Below, one piece after another: positions 35,353-46,500 of a stretch of DNA of 64,000 nucleotides (position 1 is its first letter; each line of letters starts with the position of its first letter). The stretch comes from Arthrinium phaeospermum (taxonomy: Eukaryota > Ascomycota > Sordariomycetes > Amphisphaeriales > Apiosporaceae). The stretch spans positions 1,240,001 to 1,304,000 of the forward strand of contig QYRS01000012.1 of assembly GCA_006503535.1 (NCBI GenBank), in the 5' to 3' direction. The translations under genes and the position numbers were made by a program. The notes beneath the pieces were generated by a model that saw only the letters and a program-made list of their open reading frames with translations, did not search any database and was not told the DNA's origin.

Positions 35353-36114
35353 ATGACCATGCTGCTCGTCAACCCTCAGGAGTCGCACTCTCACTATTAC
35401 GTGAACTACCGGATGCCCACGCCGCCCTCTGAGTCCTCCACCATCCTCCAGCTCATCAACATGTCGTCGCAGTACCAGGACTCGGCCCCGGCTGTGGGAT
35501 CTTCGGCCGAGAACGAGGTCGCCCAGGCGCTGGAGATTGCCAGAGAGAGCCCCGACGGCGCCAAAGACCCCGTCATCAGCAGCATACTGGAGAACGCCCT
35601 GGTCCAGATCTGGACCAAGGTGCAGGCGCAACCCGACAGCTACGTCATGTCGCGGGACGAGTTCGCCGTCTTCAACTTCTTCCAGTACCGCTTCACAGGC
35701 AACAAGGTGGCGATTGCGGCACGGAAGCGCTACTGGGACAACACCACCGGACCCCTAAACGGAGTGGCGATGCGGCCTCTTGTTTTACTTCGTTCTCCAG
35801 TCGTCGGCGTTCGGCTTTATGGAGGCGGGCGATATTTAAGCCCACAGTGGAGATCTTCGGCACTACCTGCGACGCAATGCCGGCGTGCCTTGCTCTACAT
35901 ACAACCTGCCTACAAGCCATACGCAAATACGTCCAATATCTTTCGACACACCTACCTAGCTTTTACACCAGCAGTTCTGTTCACCTTGGCAACAACACAG
36001 TTTGCCCAGGACTCGACAGCAAGCCACGCTGCACCCGGGGCTCAATACTGTGAAGCTCTTCAGCTGAGCGACCAAAGCCCGATGGTGAACAAATACCGAT
36101 GGATGGAACCGTGA
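35353..36114 (+). CDS. conserved fungal protein of unknown function; C-terminal end uncertain
   Basis: The ORF is 253 codons, but two parts differ sharply. Residues 1-135 look like a real protein: a Ser/Pro-rich head (YRMPTPPSESSTILQLIN), then helical acidic segments (ENEVAQALEIARESPDGAKD, SSILENALVQIWTKVQAQPD) and a final block SYVMSRDEFAVFNFFQYRF followed by AARKRYWDN. This pattern recalls a small conserved protein of Sordariomycetes without known function. Beyond about position 35755 the frame stays open but the composition is that of untranslated DNA, so homologues may end near YWDN and the true stop here may lie in another frame or after a missed intron. The leader is long, C/T-rich and free of ATG for 250 nt. 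The gene stands alone, about 6 kb from neighbours on each side. Confidence 0.6.
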   Translation: MTMLLVNPQESHSHYYVNYRMPTPPSESSTILQLINMSSQYQDSAPAVGSSAENEVAQALEIARESPDGAKDPVISSILENALVQIWTKVQAQPDSYVMSRDEFAVFNFFQYRFTGNKVAIAARKRYWDNTTGPLNGVAMRPLVLLRSPVVGVRLYGGGRYLSPQWRSSALPATQCRRALLYIQPAYKPYANTSNIFRHTYLAFTPAVLFTLATTQFAQDSTASHAAPGAQYCEALQLSDQSPMVNKYRWMEP

Positions 36115-37471
36115 TGGCTCCATCCAGGCCCCAATATGGGAATCTGCGAACCCCACCATGCTCGACTGGGGCGGATGCGCCTCAGCAGCATCCGGGAATA
36201 ATCACTCTGCGCAAGGGGACCCTTCAATCTTGGCGAGATCCGCTTCTGAGCCCCACCACCAAATCTTTCAGCGTTCCCATCGCAATCTTCAGGCATGATG
36301 AACTTAGCTATGGTGGGAAAATTAGGCCAATTGTCAAACATGGCCATCTAAAAGTACCGTCCGGACCTTTGTCTCCTGGCGCGTCTTGCAGCTCGCTTGG
36401 GCCTGGGCCATACGCACCTGGCACCCCTACATGCTTACAGTGTTGCATTGCATTGCCTGGCGCCTGGCTCCCTGGGACACTTGTAGCGCTTTTGCTTCTG
36501 ATAGTGTTCCTGCGAGCGGCGCATTGGTCCATGATCATCAGCCATCATCAGACCGCGACTGGCTCTTGGTTTCTGCCGTTCGGCCGGCCTTGGCCTTTCC
36601 TTCCCCCCTCATATCACGACCTCACGAACATTGCCGCCACCTCTTTTGGAGGAGGGTATCAAATCACTGGACTACGCCCTCTAGTCTACCTATGCTCTTT
36701 GTCTGTCAAGCTGGAATGGGCGATTGGGTCCACAAGGCTGGCTGGACAGAAGGATGGCGATGGGTTTATCCCCTTTCCGGATGCAGCTGCAGCCAGATCA
36801 GATGGGATTTCTGTACCTTTTCGCTGCGGCTGAGGGACGGAATTGTGCCAAGCACTTTGAACGGCCCTCAACCGGATTCGTCACCACCCACATTTCCAAC
36901 AGGATAGCGGTGCAAATCCCACAGCACCTGACGTCAAACTGTCCAGGGTCATGCAATTTGACAAGAAACTGCTGCAAAGCGACCAGTCCTCCTGGATTGA
37001 TTCGGGTCGCTGGAGGCGATGATGTCGAACCTGTTTTCTATTTCTTACTTTCCTAGGGTTGGGAAGGTACCAGATTAGGCCATGCACGTGGTCCTTGGTT
37101 TTTTATTGTATCTTGGCTTGAGCGAATGTCCACAGTATCTATAAAAGCGTTGTCCCTGCCTGTCGATCGGCATTTATACCCCGTTTTAGAAACGAATGGC
37201 AATCAATTATTACTTGAAAACAACACTGCATCGAGACCGCATCGTGATTATTCCGGGGATGGGGACTACGGGCGATGGACGAGTGGCGCATAGTACGTAC
37301 CACCGAACCACACCCATACCTTCTTCCCTGGCGATGCGAAGAGAATCATGTCAAATCGTGGGCGCATGAGCACGGCCACGCATCAATCAAACAAATTGCC
37401 TTTGCGGATATGCCACCCTCCGCACACGCATACTTCAGCGGCCCGGCGAATACGGTTTCCGCCAAATGGTC

Positions 37472-37853
37472 ACGCCGAAACTAAAAGCTGCCTCTAACGG
37501 AGACGATGATACCCAACACGAAGAGTCTTTGTCAGTTCATGACGGCGTTGGAAAAGTCTGATAAATGGAAGCCCATGCATTAGCCACGCACCAAGAATGC
37601 GATTTCCAGTTTCCTTGGAACGCTTGACGTCCGGCAGCGATCATTTCCACGTCCATGTCTTGACGCCGAAACTAAAAGCTGCCTCTAACGGAGACGATGA
37701 TACCCAACACGAAGAGTCTTTGTCAGTTCATGACGGCGTTGGAAAAGTCTGATAATGGAAGCCCATGCATTAGCCACGCACCAAGAATGCGATTTCCAGT
37801 TTCCTTGGAACGCTTGACGTCCGGCAGCGATCATTTCCACGTCCAATGTCTTG
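37472..37853. repeat. 191-bp direct tandem duplication
   Basis: Copy 1 is 37472-37662 and copy 2 is 37663-37853. They differ only by two single-base indels (an extra A in copy 1 after GTCTGAT, and an extra A in copy 2 in CCAATGTC). No C-to-T transitions separate them, so repeat-induced point mutation has not acted. No ORF spans the unit. Confidence 0.93.
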
Positions 37854-37964
37854 ATGATTTCACATCGTCCGTTTGCGCGTTCGTCGCCACGGTGCTACTG
37901 CTACAGCCGCGCGCTTAACTCCGGGCCAAATCCGGCATCTCCGCCAACACGGTCGATTCGGTTG

Positions 37965-37984
37965 TCGCGCGCGCGCGCACGCAC
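37965..37984. repeat. alternating CG/CA purine-pyrimidine tract
   Basis: About 20 bp of strictly alternating pyrimidine-purine sequence, mostly CG dinucleotides followed by CACGCAC. Such tracts can adopt Z-DNA; function is unknown. Confidence 0.7.
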
Positions 37985-38561
37985 TCTGAAACGGGGGACT
38001 CACCGTACTTCTGGGTCCCATATTTGGCAGAGGGAAAACAGTCGACAGACTCGAACGGGCTGCCCAGTCTCGCCAGTACAGCGAACCCGACCGACCGACC
38101 TGTAAACCTTAGGAAGGCAGCTTGGCCCCAAGGCCCCCTTTCGAAGTGGGCGACACATACGATACGAAGCAGCCAGCGGGCCAGAGCTGATGGGGCCCTT
38201 TGCTCCGAGAACCAAGTTGTTTCTGTTACCTGACCATGGAGAGGCCGAAACAAAATAGCCACCGGGCCAAGGTGATAGTGGACAAGAAGCAAAACTTTAA
38301 CCTCCGCAACGTGGGCGGGCTGGGCGGCACAGCACCGCACCGGCTTACTGTGTACGTAAGTACGTGGTTAGGTGTAGGTCAGGTCAGGTAATCTTGGGGC
38401 CTCAGGAGGCCGAGCGAGCCCCGAGGAGGAGAAAAGAGAGGGAGAGAAGTCGCAAGCCTTGGCCTTTTCGGCACTGACGATGATGCATGCCTGGCTGCGA
38501 TACCCACGCACCCGTGGAAGATCTCTCTCTCTCTCTACCTTGAAAACCAAAATACCGCCCG

Positions 38562-38584
38562 CCCCCCCCCCCCCCTAAAAAAAA
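38562..38584. repeat. C14 run followed by A8 run
   Basis: Fourteen consecutive C, one T, then eight A. The length is at the limit of reliable base calling. Confidence 0.85.
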
Positions 38585-41500
38585 CTTGGTAAGTGCCGTG
38601 TGTTGGCCGCTTGACTCAGATTTCGCAACATTCGTCAGCTCGCACGAATAACGCGGCGGAGTCGACGACATGGTTAGGCAGGTCAGCTCAGGTCATGGCA
38701 GAAGCCGAGGCTCTACTACTACCACTTTGCCCAAGGGACCCTCGCCCGCCCAGGCTGTGGCAGACTCGGATATAGATGGGGCCAATCGAAAAGTCCCCTG
38801 TCTGATAGATATTGCGAGAGCTGTGTTAGCCCCTCACAATTAAAGCGCCAGCAAATGAAAAAAAGAAACAGAAGGTATGAAACCCGGCGATGCCTTCACT
38901 GGGTACAGACATTTTCACTTTTTCATTTAATTTTTTTTCTTTATAAATTTTTTCTCGTGCATTTCCCTGTTCATGTGGCGGCAGCAGAAAAAGCAGGATT
39001 GCCTTGCAGCTTTTGGGCCGGTACTTTGTCAGCTGTACCGGGCCCCCACTACTGGTCGGAATTCTCTGTCAAAGTTCATGGTGGAGCACTCGAAACAAGA
39101 CCCTGTTTTCCCTGTTCGAGAAGCACTCAGTGTTGGTTCGTGGCAGCGTGGCTTGGGTATGATGTATGGCGTATCCACGAGTATTGCCGTTTGTTGCTAT
39201 TCATTGTTCTAGCCAGGAAGGTGGCTAGGTAGGCACTTGCGAAGCCTAGAGCGTTTCTTTGCTATCGGCTCGTACGGGGCACGGCATGTATAGATCATGT
39301 GTTTTCGGATTTACATGACGAGCCGCCTACACCACCCCCTGTCCCGGATATAACCCTTATCGAGATCATGCACATTGGCGCCGGCCCCCCTTCTTAGACC
39401 CCGAAATACTTCCTCCATGTTGCGATATTCCACGCGACGGGGAAGCAGTCAGCTCTACCTACATATTGTTCGGGCCTCATGTCACGCTGATCTTGCCTGC
39501 CCGGAGTGACCCGTTCGGAGGAACTCACAGCACGGCCGGAGGAACTACCTGGTCTCGTGTCTATCACATCACCGGTACTTACATGCAAGCATCGGTACTG
39601 CACTGCCGACGAAAAAGGAGGTTGCCAGGTAGAACCATGCCAAAGTATGTATCAATCAGACCAGAACACGTAACGTAGCAAGCAGCAACGGGGGCGGAAT
39701 TCTGGTGGAAGGGTTCTGTGGCTTCTGCTGTGGCCCTTAGACTTTGTGCGCTCGGCGGTTCCCTTTCGGTAGCCACCCTCGAAACTCCCGTCAGGCGTCG
39801 GGTTCTGGCCCGACAATGCGGAAGCGAAGGTGGTGTATTTGTGCTTTGTATCATCGGAAGGGCCTTTTGTAGATCACGAAACTCTAAATGAGGAGGGCGT
39901 CGCCCATTTGTTCTCGCCCACCTCGCGCCGTGGCCCGTAAATGCCACTCCAGCGAGGGCCTGATCCCTGTCGCGGTCGGGATGGATGCCAGGATGCTGCT
40001 GTGCCACTTCTCGCACAACTGCAGATGTCCGTCAACCGTGGGATGGTGGTGCGTGGCTAGGGTTGGGATGTCGCCAGGCCGTTTAACCAGGGTCGCATCG
40101 AGGGGCCGGAATTGGTAATAGCAAGTCGATTTTGAGTTTGCGCTATAATCTTGGCGGGTGAGAGATGGTGGGGAAGACTGGGAGGGCGACAGGGGGAACC
40201 GACAAGGGACGACAAGGGGACGACGCCAAGGGACGACGATTTGAGGGACGAGGGCACCACTCATTGAATGGACAGACAACTGGACGACTGGCGACTGGAC
40301 TACCAGTAACGACTAGCGATGACATGGGACTTTTCCTCTCAGTCAGCCCCACCGCATCAGCAACTTCCATATTCTGCATGAACCTTAACCGCCAAAGTAC
40401 AACCACAGCGCGGAATAACAAGTAAGTGCAGCGCAGCAATTGCGCACTTGCGCTTACCTTCCATGCCTTACACCTGCACCCGCAACCCGCAACCCGCAAC
40501 ACGCAGGCACGGGTCCAGCAGCACGCATACATTACATCAGTCTGGTTGTTGATTCAACATTGCTGCAGTGCATTTTCGCTCTTGAGCCAATTAGGTTGCA
40601 GGATTGATCCCCTCCGAGCCCTCTTCACCAATAGTACCCCGATGTTTGTTTGTACCAAACCTAGACCTACATCAATCCATTAATTGAGGTGTATGCACAT
40701 GCGATCGGCGGTTTCTCTCCTCACCTCTCCTCTCAATGCAACATTCGATATTGCCATCTACATCCCACAACATGGAGAATTCTAGTGGAATTTGCGCAAT
40801 TATACTTTTCCAGGCGGATACATCAACCGGCAATGTCCCTAACTCTTTATTCCCGACTCTGATCAGCTCTCTTCGCATTCCTTCCTTTCTTGTTGACGCC
40901 AACAGAGCAATAAATCTCGCTCGTGTAATGTGGCGGCGCAGGGCGTTCAAGGCAACCAAAATACAAAAGGAGACTGTCCCAATAGCCGTTGGACAGCAAC
41001 GCATCTGAGTCATCCAGTAAGCAAAAGCACTTCTTGTGTAGTGGTGTGTGTATGCTAGTGTGCTATTCCAAGAAACCTGGGAGCTGGCTGAACTGGAAAT
41101 TAATGAAAGCCACACACACCAAGCATACGGCACAGCAACCGTAAAGTTTGATTGTGTGTGCCTCGGTGCCTTTCCCATCATCGCCCCACATGATGAACAC
41201 CGAGGCACTCTAGCTGAGCAAGCCGGCGCAGGCTTGAAGTGACCTTTGGGGTTGCCTTCTCGGCGACCCAAGCCCCTTCGATACGAACCGGTGTGAGAAC
41301 GGGAGGCCCGCGTGGGAGGCACGCGGTTTGCTTCTTCTCTGGGCACGGCAGAAGCACGGCCGGCTCCGTTGCATATCAAACATGTACCCCGTACTGGCCC
41401 GCCTAGCAGTTACTTTTTGCCTGCCGCTATCAAATCCGTTCAGTCGGGCACGCCCGGCGTCAGCATGGCCTTGCGGGGAACGCACAGGAAAAGGAATCCT

Positions 41501-42679
41501 TCGAGGCCTGCAGCCATCCGTCTGACAGACGTCATTGTCCCCTCGTGTACGCCGGGTGGCTGGCAACGCGTGCCCAGCTCACCCAGATCCGCGGGAAGGA
41601 TCCCTCCCCTCGGGATTATGATTGGTTTTTCCCCAGCTCCAGCGTACCGGATCATCTTCGTGTGCAATGGACGCGCACTATGTGCGCGAAAAGCATCGGA
41701 GAGCACGAGAGCGGTTCAGAGTCTAATGATATTGGCTCCGATCCAATACCTTGCAGATATGATCGGCTGCACCTTTTGGTCTTGTGCCTCCTCGTCCCTC
41801 TCGTATAACCTACTTTCAATGTCGACCCGAAGGCAGGAAAAGCAATGAAGGTTACTCTTCATCCAGGCCAAACTCTCTTTTTCTTAGACGCGGGTGGGAC
41901 TATCCCGTTTATGTTCATCCCTGCGCATCCATTCCCTTCCATCACAGACGGGAGTGATGAAGATCTGGCTTACAGTAGCTGGGAACAGAAAACAGACAGT
42001 TGCATATCGTTATGGGAGGGGGATTGTCATCTGAACACAGCCAGCCCTCCCACGAGGATGATCGAGATCAACGGAAGCGCTCACAGTCAGGTGTCGAGCC
42101 TGAGCTCCATCTCGCTTCCAATGCCTTGGATCGCTGGCTGACAGTATCACCATATACATCCACGCGACCCCTCTCGCGCCACATTCCTGGAGCCTTACCC
42201 GGCGGTCTGGGGTCAATACACCTTGCCCAATCCTACCTAAGCAGGCCAGGCTGGTAGTGACTACTGACCAGTACAATAGAGCGCCATCACGTTTGTTGGA
42301 ACCACTAGAATCTCTATCGTTGGCTAGTGGCCAACGAGGAGTTCTCTTCGCCATTCGGCCCATCGGCAAAAGTTGCACACAAGTGTTGCGGGCGTTGCGT
42401 ATATTTCTATCGCATACAAAGACAAGAAATGTGAGTCGGCCATGTACTGACTTATTGGAATTGAAAGTTAATTCATTATAAAAACCGTGGGTAGTGCTAA
42501 GATGACTCGTAGGCACAGCCAACGGCACTATATATATATACGTTCGAAGAGGTTTGTATAATACCATACAATATACAAGAAACAGAAGCCGGGGGGTATC
42601 GCACTGTGGTAAAGCCAAACATAACCCCTGAGGGATCCCAATAACGCCAATGATATGCAAGGAAGAAGCAGAAGGTTGC

Positions 42680-43530
42680 CTACGCGGCACCATCATCAGG
42701 GAATCCTGCCAATGGCTCGGCCTTTCGCAGGAACCCAGCTAATGTGGCTTGGACAATAGCATCCATCCACACGTTGGCCATCTTGACGTAGCCAGCGTCG
42801 GTCGGGTGAGTGCCATCATCCGTGATGTCGGCAAGCGTGGGGCCTGCAGCGCTTTGCATATCGGCGAAGACGATCTGGCGGCCTTGTCCCCTCAAGGTGT
42901 TGACTACGTTGTCGTATTGGCTGTTGATCTGGACCGCACGAGTTTGAGCATCGGGGTTGCGGTTCGGGATCAAAGATGAGAGGACCACGGTTGCCTGGGG
43001 CGACTGCTTGAAGATGTCGTTGATCATGCTGGTCATCCGTGCTCCAGCGTTGGCGACGTCCCGGTTCTGGAGAGCATCGTTGGTACCCGCGTTGATCAGA
43101 ACAAGGTTGGGCTTGGTGATCGGCACGTTCTGATTCGACTTGTCGTGAACCTCGTCAATGACGAAACCCGGCCAGCCCTCGTTCTCGTTGTCCTTCATGG
43201 TTCCATTCGGGTGGCTTCCCACCATGTTTACGGGGTTTCCGAACGCGGTGATCTTGTTGCGCAGGGATTGGCGGTAGCCGTTGCCATCGCTAGATCGTAT
43301 GCCGAATGTGATGGAGGCTCCGAGCGGCATGATGCGGAGCGGAAGGGCGCTGACCAGAGCCAGGCGGGGATCGGCATCCCTGGATTCCACCTTTGGAATG
43401 ACAAGACCTGAGCATCGAGTGTCAACGCGCCGTCTCTTCGCTGATGGCTTATATGAAGCGCAGGCCGGTGCTTACCTGTTACGACACTGCATAGACACCA
43501 CAGTGCCAACACGGACTTGGAGCTCAACAT
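42680..43530 (-). CDS. secreted SGNH/GDSL-family hydrolase (CE3-like esterase)
   Basis: Two exons, 43530-43476 and 43407-42680 (260 aa). The intron is GTAAGC to CAG and splits the codon for Gly19 right after the signal peptide (MLSSKSVLALWCLCSVVTG). The mature protein has the SGNH blocks: block I IMPLGASITFG with nucleophile Ser50 (GAS in place of GDS), a Gly in the NGYRQSLRNKI region, block III LINAGTND with oxyanion Asn, and block V DDGTHPTDAGY with the Asp-x-x-His pair. This order and length match the CE3/cellulose-degradation-associated GDSL esterases of fungi, which remove acetyl groups from plant polysaccharides. Secretion and a deacetylase role follow from the family; the actual substrate is unproven. 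Confidence 0.9.
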
Positions 43531-46500
43531 GGCGGCGGGGAAAACGACGACGTGACCTGCAACGAACTGAAAAGAAGGGAATGTAATACCACAGCGAGCA
43601 CCTGGCCCTTTAAAAGTGAGCTCGGCTCGAAGAAGAAATGAAACTGGAACAAAGGTAAGAATGGTCGCAGACCGTGAGGGAAGAAGAGGTGAACTCGAAG
43701 AGAAACATGCGGCCCGGCATTGCTTTTAAGCCAAGAAGAGGCTCACACCCAGACTCCCATCCATCTGGGAACTAGCTATGGAGAAGAAACACCCATGGCA
43801 GGTGCTAAGTGTCTTTGAATGTTTCGTTCACGGGGGCCTCTTTTGATGTCGCGCTGATGGAGCCCATGTGGACTTCTCCCCTGGACGTTGGCCTCGTGTA
43901 GCGGGTAATGTTGCCAGCTTCTGGGATAGGACGCTGTCAAGTGCAGGCCTCAGCTCACGGGAGTCTTGGCGTGCCCAGGGGCGTGTTCTATAGATACCTG
44001 TAGGATATGTGTGCATTTTGAGAGATTTCCTGGCCAAAAGAGGCTCCCGTTGCTATGTACGTGTGGGGGGAGGAGATGTTCAGATGAAGTTTCGCATGCT
44101 GGGCGTTGTGGTTTGATCTGCAACCGTGTACCCACCATAGCTACGACTTTGATCGCAATTAGACACATTAGGACCCCGGCCCTCCGGCGCGCAGTTCTTT
44201 TCTGTATCACCGGAATTGGGTTGGCATATTTGTTTTGTTTGTTACTATTGCGAACTATAGAGTCTGTGGAACCGTGTGCATGTCTTTCCCCGACTCCCGA
44301 TGGAGAGGGAGGGAGGAATGATTCAAATCCCACATGCCTACCAGGGTGGAAGCTACAGGTAGCTCCTGTGATCACGATATTATGTTGGGGACGAAAAGTC
44401 AATCACACGCCCGCAGGCTGGGTTGTCTCAGCCAGCAGATTGCCCATCTGGCGATAGCAGTCATCTGCCAAGGAAATAAGCAATGCGATGCGGGAACGAA
44501 CAAGTTATTTCCAAGCTCCATCGCGAATGTGACCTGTTCCCATTGCCCGCCCCGAACTGGAGTCACTCGGCCGTCTAATGTGGTGGTGGTTGTCCCGAAT
44601 CGGCAGGGCGACTTGGCGAACGAGCACGGGCGACCGGGGGGCTCCCTGGTCTGGAAACATGCCGCTGCCTCAGCTGTGCGCGAGAACACCCGCCTAGGCC
44701 AGCACCATGGTTCTGTTTTCTGTTTTCTCGGCCCTATCGCCAAAATCAGTCGGCCTCTGTGACAGTCTGGCCTATGGCAGCGCCACTCACACCATCTGCC
44801 GATAGTCCTTGGCCTATTTGTCGGGGTAAACATTAGGTAAATAGAGACGAAGAATTAGCCGGCGACGGTGCTCTGGGCGTTTGGGCGTTTGGGCGTTTGG
44901 AGCAAGTGCCCGTGGGCGGAGATTTTTCTATTCATAGACCCTTTTCTTTCTTGGCCCTGGGGCCCTTTTTTTCTTCTTTGCATCTGGGGCTGTCGCAGAT
45001 TGCCAAGGTGGGTGGAGATGATGGCCTACCATCCATCTTTTCTTTTCTCGGTAATTCGGGGAGGATCAATGCGTCTCGCCAATTCGCCTCGCCTCGACTT
45101 TCTCTTCTTTCTTTCCTCCATACTACCTACTACTTCTTGGCTCCCTCCAAGAGAGGTGGAAGTGCCCCTCCGGCCCTGTTCCGCCGCAGATATGTAGAGA
45201 GGATTTTCCGTCGTTCGCAGATCAACTTCCGCAATAGACCGGGAAAACTGGTCGTTGGAAGTGATGTGCAGGCTTCGCCAAAGCTTGGCTACGAATTGTA
45301 CTCCAGTTTGCCGGCACAACTTACACACTTCCAATGTGTTCCAGTTTCCCGGAGAGTTGACCACAATATGTTTGTCTCCAGAGCGCCAAGGAATGCCGAA
45401 TTGAACCCTTTTTGATATTGGCAATCATATCAATAAGAGAGGCCCCGCCAATTGATTTTTGGCGAACTGGCAGAGCCTGGGGCAATTAGTTAAAAAGAAG
45501 CATAAACACAGCTCATCTAATACCGGTAACTTAATGCCGTCCTCCACGATCAGGCTGTCCGTGTGCCAGCCAGATCTGCCGGGCACCGTTACGGGCCTGC
45601 CTTTCTTTTTCGGAGCTATAATTACAATACCGAAAGCGCGCCCAGAGATTGCACTCAATCGGGAGCACTGGCTCCATAGGGGGCTTGTTGGCGAATGCTC
45701 ATCAGGTGACAGTTCGTCTTAATACATCAACAGTGACCAGGCATATCCTAGGACGAGAAGATAGGTGCCTGGGTTCCTTGCAGCCCATGACGTCAAGCAG
45801 AAATGGCCGTGGGGGTCTGAGGCTTTTTTCCTTCTTCTGCTTTTATGTATGTATGTATTCTCCTTTTCCTCATGGCCCATGCGCCCCTAGGAAAACACAC
45901 TAGGCTCCTAAACGCATCTGAGACGGGGGTGATGGAAATGGAGTTGGGCGTGCATGGCCAACAGACCCAAGATTCAACCCACCCTGTACTCGGTACAGCA
46001 CATAGGTACTGGGCTCGGTGTTTGGCCGAGCTACCTATGTCACTGTTGACTTGACTCGTCTCTCTTGGAATAGATGGATTTACTCGCATTTTGTCAACGG
46101 CCTGAACTACCAAACACTCGCATTCACACGATGACAGTCAGGCCAGCGACACTGGCCAGGAGGCCTTTAGGAGCTTTGCCCGTCTGTTTATGCATACCCA
46201 TGTTGTTGACTGTGCAGAATCTGTTTCTCGAGTTGATATCAGGCGAAACGAGGACGCTTTCCCGGAGCTATCGGATGTCACCTCTTCTTCGTCGTCGTAA
46301 GAAGGGACGTTTCTTCACCGGACGTGGCTCAATGACTCTTGCTCACGATACATTGCATCCATCAGCAGCGGGGGCTTCGTTCCAATCAAGGAAGAGATGA
46401 CCACGGTGGGCTCAAGACATGTCTGCATGCGTGCGATCTCTTTCGTGCGCCTAATCTCTCCTTTCTCCCCGATGCCCACAGAGGGGGAGGGCCCACATCT

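Larger units (their letters stand above)
36115..42679. other. 6.6-kb gene-poor region with a tandem duplication
   Basis: No gene could be supported. Minus-strand ORFs of 235 codons (40672-41379) and 228 codons (42010-42696) are open but have no recognisable domain, and the second overlaps the hydrolase 3' end. The region contains a 191-bp tandem duplication, an alternating CG tract, a homopolymer pair, a CT tract at 38521-38537 and a (TA)6 run near 42529-42540. Confidence 0.45.

Noticed and set aside
36099..36907. Overlapping ORFs of 244 and 173 codons
   Set aside because: Pro/Trp/Cys-rich random composition in overlapping frames; no domain or splice signals.
40672..41379. 235-codon minus-strand ORF
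   Set aside because: The length is notable, but the composition is unlike the real genes here and no motif was recognised.
42010..42696. 228-codon minus-strand ORF overlapping the esterase 3' end
   Set aside because: It overlaps the esterase stop in another frame and reads like an untranslated region.
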